Assembly (NCBI RefSeq): GCF_022810405.1
Contig: NZ_JALGQE010000020.1
Coordinates: 1 to 64,000, forward strand
Direction of reading: 5' to 3'
DNA: 64,000 bases
Origin: Rhodococcus sp. ARC_M5
Lineage (GTDB): Bacteria > Actinomycetota > Actinomycetes > Mycobacteriales > Mycobacteriaceae
The notes below the pieces were generated by a model. The model ran no database searches. It was not told the origin of the DNA and worked only from the letters and a program-made list of their open reading frames with translations. Of the stretch, positions 60,028 to 64,000 are shown piece by piece (position 1 is the stretch's first letter; every line of letters starts with the position of its first letter). The translations under genes were made by a program, and so were the position numbers.

Positions 60028-60243
60028 CGAGCACGCCCCGCCACCTTTCGTACTTGTGGGCTGCGCCGCAGTAGTCTGGAGCACACAAGTGGCCGGCGCG
60101 CCAGCGATGAATTCGGCTGCGTCAGGGAAGAACAGCTGTGCCTTCGGCGGCAACACATTTCCCGAGGACCCTCAGTGTCAGCACCCATGACTGAACCCCT
60201 ATGCCCGCCATCGCGTACGCCAGCAACGCGTTAGGTTATCGCC

Positions 60244-61506
60244 ATGATGACGCGAAGGGATCGTCTGTCTGCCGCTTCTGCTGCGGCAGCGGGATCGTTC
60301 ACCGGGTGTTGGGCGGTGTTGGCAACGCCACCTACCGATTTGCTGGTGGCGGAGCGCGACTCCTCCGTCTCGTCGGCTTTTCTGAATCCAGCGTGGGCAG
60401 GGTTTGTTGCGATCCTGGCCGCGCTCGTCGTGATCGGTGTTGCCGCGCAACTCCCCAGGCGAGGTGTCGTAAGCATCGCCGGCCTTCTCGGTTCCCTCGT
60501 TCTCCTCTCACCTGCCCTGGTCGATATTTCGACCGTATTGTCGGTGTCGGTGGCAGGACTCGGTGCCGGTCTCCTGCTTGCCGCGTCGGCGCTTTTGGCA
60601 CAACGACAGCGCGGCACTTTCGTCGCGCTCGTTCTCGGTGCCGCCGCCGGATATCGATTTGGCGAATGGGCAGCACAACAACCGACGGACGAATTTCGAT
60701 GGTCGGTCGGCCTACCGGGAGACCCGTTCTACCCCGGGCCGGTAGTGCCGGTGATCGTTCTGGTGGCGTGCGCTGTGCTGTTCGCCGGTGTTATTACGCA
60801 GACGCTCAGTGACTTTGAACAGCACGCACGACAATGGGGAATTGCAATAGCGGCCCTTGCGGTGTGGGTCGCCTACGTGTTCTTCGGCGACTACACCGCG
60901 TCCGTCGGTCAATGGGTCGTCGCTGCCGTTCTCACATTCGCGGTCATAGCCTGTGCCGCGCTTGGTTACGGGCGTGGTGGGGCGTTCATCTGCGCCGGAC
61001 TCGCGGTGGGGGCCACGTCCGTCGGTTCGATGGCGTGGAACGCATGGTGGCTCGTTCCACTTGCGGCGATCGGCCTGGTAGCAGGTGCCGTGTGTGCGTG
61101 GCGGGTGCCGTCGGTCCCCTCGGGCTGCATGGTGTTGGCCTTGATATGCGTTTCAGCCCTGGTGCCGTACTCGACCTTGTCGACGATCGCATACGCGGTG
61201 GTTCTTCCTGCTGCCATCGTCTACACACTGCTGTCATCCGGACCCCCGGATGCCACCGTCAGCGCAGCGGGACTGCTACTTCCGACGATGCTGTGCGTAT
61301 TCAGCCTGTCCGCACCTCCGTTGCAGCCCTACACTTTCGGGTGGACATCAACTACACCCGACGGCGCATCGGTGACCGCATTCGACCCCGGCGCGGTCGG
61401 CGCCTTCGCCCCTGTTGCAGTTGTGGTTGCGACCTGCACAGCGTTGCTCGCCGGGGGCATCGCAGTTGGATGCTTGAGGCTGCGCCGCGGTACGCCCGCC
61501 GAGTGA
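60244..61506 (+). CDS. polytopic membrane protein, 420 aa
   Basis: A hydrophobic protein with about 11 or 12 membrane segments, for example AGFVAILAALVVIGVAAQL, GLGAGLLLAASALLA, VVPVIVLVACAVLFAGVIT and AFAPVAVVVATCTALLAGGIAVGC. There is no soluble domain of size. I do not recognise a transporter family. It is divergent from the SUKH gene; a small GCCTGGCCAGGC palindrome lies just after its stop. Could be an orphan transporter; no evidence of substrate. Confidence 0.6.
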   Translation: MMTRRDRLSAASAAAAGSFTGCWAVLATPPTDLLVAERDSSVSSAFLNPAWAGFVAILAALVVIGVAAQLPRRGVVSIAGLLGSLVLLSPALVDISTVLSVSVAGLGAGLLLAASALLAQRQRGTFVALVLGAAAGYRFGEWAAQQPTDEFRWSVGLPGDPFYPGPVVPVIVLVACAVLFAGVITQTLSDFEQHARQWGIAIAALAVWVAYVFFGDYTASVGQWVVAAVLTFAVIACAALGYGRGGAFICAGLAVGATSVGSMAWNAWWLVPLAAIGLVAGAVCAWRVPSVPSGCMVLALICVSALVPYSTLSTIAYAVVLPAAIVYTLLSSGPPDATVSAAGLLLPTMLCVFSLSAPPLQPYTFGWTSTTPDGASVTAFDPGAVGAFAPVAVVVATCTALLAGGIAVGCLRLRRGTPAE

Positions 61507-61792
61507 ACTTTGCCTGGCCAGGCGCAAACCCCCCAAGAGCAGTTGGTGTAGCCCACCGCGAACTACTGGACCATCGGGCCGTCGGTTGATAGTCCAGGAA
61601 ATTCAACACGCAATGACCGCTCGCGCGGCAATTGCGCGCTCGATGCCGGGCATCCCGTACCACTCGGACTCGCTATAGCTACCTTTCCGTCACGACATGG
61701 TTGCGACTCGAACGCACCCGACAGCGGCAGAAGTGCAACTGCAGCGGGTCGTCCCGACATCAACCCGTGCCGGAGCAGCAGAGGCAGTGCCT

Positions 61793-62485
61793 TCATCCAC
61801 TACCTTCGCAGCGGGGGTGTTGGGGTGGGAACTCGCGCACCAGTTCGGGATGGCACCCTCGCAGGTACAAGCCGGCGAATGTATGCGCTTCGTCGGCAAG
61901 CCAATGCCAGCTTTCCCGCGACCACGTCGCCGCCTCGGCGCGCGCGTCCGCCACGGTCACCACACCGGTGTCAGAGCGCTGAAGGATCACCGAGTCGTCG
62001 TCCCAGTCGATCGATGCAGCGCGTACATCGAGGGGTCCGTGGGCGGCGATGATGTCGAGGTCGGCGTCGATCGGAAATGACTCGTGCTGCACCCGCCGCT
62101 GAAACTCGTTATCCAGCATCTGGTCCTGAGTCAGTGACGCCACGAACCACCGCCTCTCCGTGCCAGGCGTCGAAGACCGGATCAGCAGCGCCGTCACCGC
62201 GCCCACCGACCCCGATCCTGAGTTCGTCACCGGCGCAACCACAATCGCCACGTTGCCGTCGATCAAAACCACCGGCGCTCCGCCCAGACCCACGGATCGA
62301 TCGGATTCCGCTGACGTTCCGAACGTGTCGTCGTAATCACCCGACAGCAACTGCTCCAGCAGTGGGCCCGTCGCGCGGCGCGCCACAGCCCACCTATCCC
62401 CACGCGCGATTGCCTCGACCAGGATGTCGACGTGAGCGACCAGTCCCCCACGACCCGTACGCATAGCGAGCCGGTTCACCGTCAC
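61793..62485 (-). CDS. hypothetical protein, 230 aa
   Basis: Starts near the stop of the 270-aa gene upstream (GTG 62483-62485, 7 bases after that stop), so the two are probably co-transcribed. The protein has alternating strands and helices (GGAPVVLIDGNVAIVVAPVTNSGSGSVGAVTALLIRSS) followed by an acidic region and WSRESWHWLADEAHTFAGLYLRG. There is no membrane segment. The family is not recognised. A start at ATG 62464 is possible. Confidence 0.55.
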   Translation of the reverse strand: MTVNRLAMRTGRGGLVAHVDILVEAIARGDRWAVARRATGPLLEQLLSGDYDDTFGTSAESDRSVGLGGAPVVLIDGNVAIVVAPVTNSGSGSVGAVTALLIRSSTPGTERRWFVASLTQDQMLDNEFQRRVQHESFPIDADLDIIAAHGPLDVRAASIDWDDDSVILQRSDTGVVTVADARAEAATWSRESWHWLADEAHTFAGLYLRGCHPELVREFPPQHPRCEGSG

Positions 62486-62492
62486 AGTGCGG

Positions 62493-63305
62493 TCACCGAT
62501 CTTCGTGTCGCGGTCGCACGTGCTCGTCGACCACAGGACGCGCGGGATCTTCACTGGTGGCGTGTGCCTCGCGGCCGATGACGCCGGCGGTTTCGGGTGA
62601 GTGTGCGTACCAGCCGCTAGGAGCGTCCGTATTCCTGGGCGCGCGAACCCCCGACCAGCCGATAGAGCGTGCTTCGGTGAGGATGTCGCGCTCGGCTCCA
62701 GCGCGTTCGGCCGGGAACTGGCGCCACCGAGCGAGGATTCCCTCAACGAGTTCGAGAACGGTGACTTCGGGGCCGCTGCCCGGGTGTGCCCGCGGAGCGG
62801 CAGGAACATCGCTCCAGATGTGCGCCCCGATCACAGGATGAACGAACCCATCTGCAATACGCGCGGACATCATCCTGCTGTGCGCTCTCGCCCCGGCAGC
62901 ACCTGCGCCGTCCCCATGATCACCTCCGAGACGGGTGAACAATTCCTCCGCGAGTCGGTACTGTTCTTCGTTGATGCGCGAACCGTCCGCAACGCGCTCA
63001 TCTCCGGATTTGAACGGTGTGAAACGTGAGAGCACGTCCGCCACCACGTCGGCGGTGTCGGGAGGTATCAACGGCGGCACCAACGTGAGGTCACCGTGCA
63101 CGGCCGACAGATAGCCCAAGCAAGCGATCGGAAATCTGCTCCAGTCGCTCTCCCCCACCGCTACGGCCGTGGCGGCAAACACGAAGCTGTCGAACAGATC
63201 TCGGTGCACCGGCGGTAAGCGACGCATCGCGTTCGCGTCGGCCAACGAGACACCGTCGTAGATGAATTGTTCGAGGACTTGACCCTCTACTTCTTGCAAC
63301 CACAT
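62493..63305 (-). CDS. hypothetical protein, 270 aa
   Basis: A soluble helical protein with acidic termini: DANAMRRLPPVHRDLFDSFVFAATAVAVGESDWSRFPIACLGYLSAVHGDL near residues 24-74, and VTVLELVEGILARWRQFPAERAG later. The family is not recognised. It is followed at once by the 230-aa gene on the same strand, so they likely work together. The palindrome copy at 63450-63467 lies 145 bases upstream of the start, at ATG 63303-63305. Confidence 0.55.
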   Translation of the reverse strand: MWLQEVEGQVLEQFIYDGVSLADANAMRRLPPVHRDLFDSFVFAATAVAVGESDWSRFPIACLGYLSAVHGDLTLVPPLIPPDTADVVADVLSRFTPFKSGDERVADGSRINEEQYRLAEELFTRLGGDHGDGAGAAGARAHSRMMSARIADGFVHPVIGAHIWSDVPAAPRAHPGSGPEVTVLELVEGILARWRQFPAERAGAERDILTEARSIGWSGVRAPRNTDAPSGWYAHSPETAGVIGREAHATSEDPARPVVDEHVRPRHEDR

Positions 63306-63449
63306 ATGAAAACCCGCGAACTAGGAGGACCGCCAGACGAAGCCGACGGGCGCGGGGTCACCGAACGCCAGTAAACACGCCCCGCACCTCCAGTACAACC
63401 CACAAGCCCGAGGAGGCTTGGTGAGGTCGCCCTCGTTAAGTTACCGCAC

Positions 63450-63467
63450 CGTCAAGAGATGTTGACG
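63450..63467. repeat. 18-bp palindrome, copy 3
   Basis: CGTCAAGAGATGTTGACG, identical to copy 2, again with ACCGCAC to the left. Placed upstream of the two-gene unit that starts at 63305. Confidence 0.7.
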
Positions 63468-63796
63468 AAGCTCCTAATCCGCATGTTAACGCTCGAAGCC
63501 AGTTGGAAGTCTGGGGCCGAGCGAACCTGGAAGTCCATGTGATGAACGGTTTCTGCCACGTTGTACTCCATGGTGCAGATCACTCAGCAACGTGCTGCCA
63601 TGAGATCGTCCATTCCAGGATGGAACTGGCGGCACCGCATAAGAGATTTGAGCTTGAAGCCCGGACGTTCCCGATAGCAGGATCCGTCACCAGATGTAGT
63701 GCCTTGGTCCGATTCGTTAGGCTACATCTTGGGTTTCTACGGCGTGTCCTGTCCGATGTGTCGGACTGCACAACTAAGATGGGGAACGCAGATATG

Positions 63797-63831
63797 CCTG
63801 AAGCCTCGGGCATATACGCCGAGGCTTCAGG
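63797..63831. terminator. 13-bp perfect inverted repeat
   Basis: CCTGAAGCCTCGG (63797-63809) pairs with CCGAGGCTTCAGG (63819-63831) around a 9-base AT-rich loop; wobble extends it. Terminator or operator before the gene that begins at 63959. Confidence 0.55.
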
Positions 63832-63958
63832 TATTGGTCAATCGTGGTTGATTTCCGACTCTAGAACTCGCGGTGTTCCGTAACAAATCGACGCGCTGCG
63901 GTTCCAGATACGTCTCGGTCTGCAAGAGACCTGGATGCGCGAGAATGGAGTCGCCATT

Positions 63959-64000
63959 ATGGCCGCTTCCAAACCGTTGAAACCCGGAACCAGGGCTCCC
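63959..64000 (+). CDS. start of a gene cut by the window end
   Basis: Only 14 codons are visible (MAASKPLKPGTRAP). GGAG stands 8 bases before the ATG. The opening K-P-G-T-x-A-P resembles the N-terminus of small YjzC-like proteins (KPGTKAPxSGxY), but too little is seen to name it. Confidence 0.45.
   Translation, partial: MAASKPLKPGTRAP

Larger units (their letters stand above)
63306..63958. other. intergenic region with palindrome and hairpin
   Basis: About 650 bases with no supported gene. It carries the third palindrome copy (63450-63467) and the inverted repeat at 63797-63831. Two overlapping short frames (63503-63883 plus, 63580-63813 minus) look like chance reading. Confidence 0.45.

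Noticed and set aside
63503..63883. Plus-strand frame of 126 codons near the window end
   Set aside because: It runs through the inverted repeat at 63797-63831 and has no protein-like pattern.
1..64000. CRISPR arrays and tRNA/attachment-site duplications
   Set aside because: No evenly spaced repeat array was seen, and no tRNA cloverleaf or att-type direct repeat at the module borders could be supported by eye. A tRNA scan could change this.

Overview
The window is GC-rich actinobacterial DNA. GTG starts, ATGA/GTGA gene overlaps, mycolate-type secreted proteins (a cutinase, a C-terminal-Cys-free SCP-x thiolase cluster, SCO6880-type transfer proteins) and overall gene content point to Rhodococcus or a close relative in the Corynebacteriales. 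A plasmid-type primase-polymerase replication protein, a ribbon-helix-helix protein, a type IV secretion operon with its own topoisomerase III, and a degenerate integrase suggest a large plasmid or an integrated conjugative element. No relaxase, VirD4 or ParA/ParB lies inside the window, so the element is only partly shown.

Layout. 0-7 kb: lipoproteins, small unknown genes and an AAA ATPase with a companion gene. 7-19.7 kb: a defence-like island holding a helix-rich protein plus HNH endonuclease pair, a PLD-nuclease/SNF2-helicase with a giant adenine methylase, a SLATT plus CD-NTase (CBASS-type) pair, and an orphan PD-(D/E)XK-like protein. 19.9-30.1 kb: an acyl-CoA degradation cluster (SCP-x thiolase, two half-size MaoC hydratases, SDR, acyl-CoA dehydrogenase, AMACR-like racemase, tandem TetR regulator, acyl-CoA ligase) and a secreted alpha/beta hydrolase. 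The two promoters flanking this cluster share an operator-like motif.

31-49 kb: one long minus-strand conjugation operon. It runs from a structured leader with a 16-codon Trp-rich reading frame, through secreted and membrane proteins, a cutinase, three tandem paralogous two-helix membrane proteins, VirB6-, SCO6880- and VirB4-like components and a multi-domain cell-wall hydrolase, to topoisomerase III. Many genes overlap by 4 bases and a GAAAGG-type ribosome binding site recurs.

49-64 kb: a Cys-rich small gene, a double XRE regulator, a parS-like inverted repeat, a PAS/GAF-like protein with a BM3-like P450, the RHH and replication genes with a minus-strand terminator suggestive of antisense control, a second copy of the AAA ATPase, a degenerate tyrosine recombinase, a frameshifted gene, a SUKH protein, a membrane protein and unknown genes. 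An 18-bp palindrome recurs three times here, each time upstream of a minus-strand gene.

The strongest candidates for undescribed biology are the leader of the conjugation operon, the thrice-repeated palindrome, the two distant paralogous ATPases, and the compact PLD-helicase/methylase system. All functions are read from sequence by eye; no search was run.
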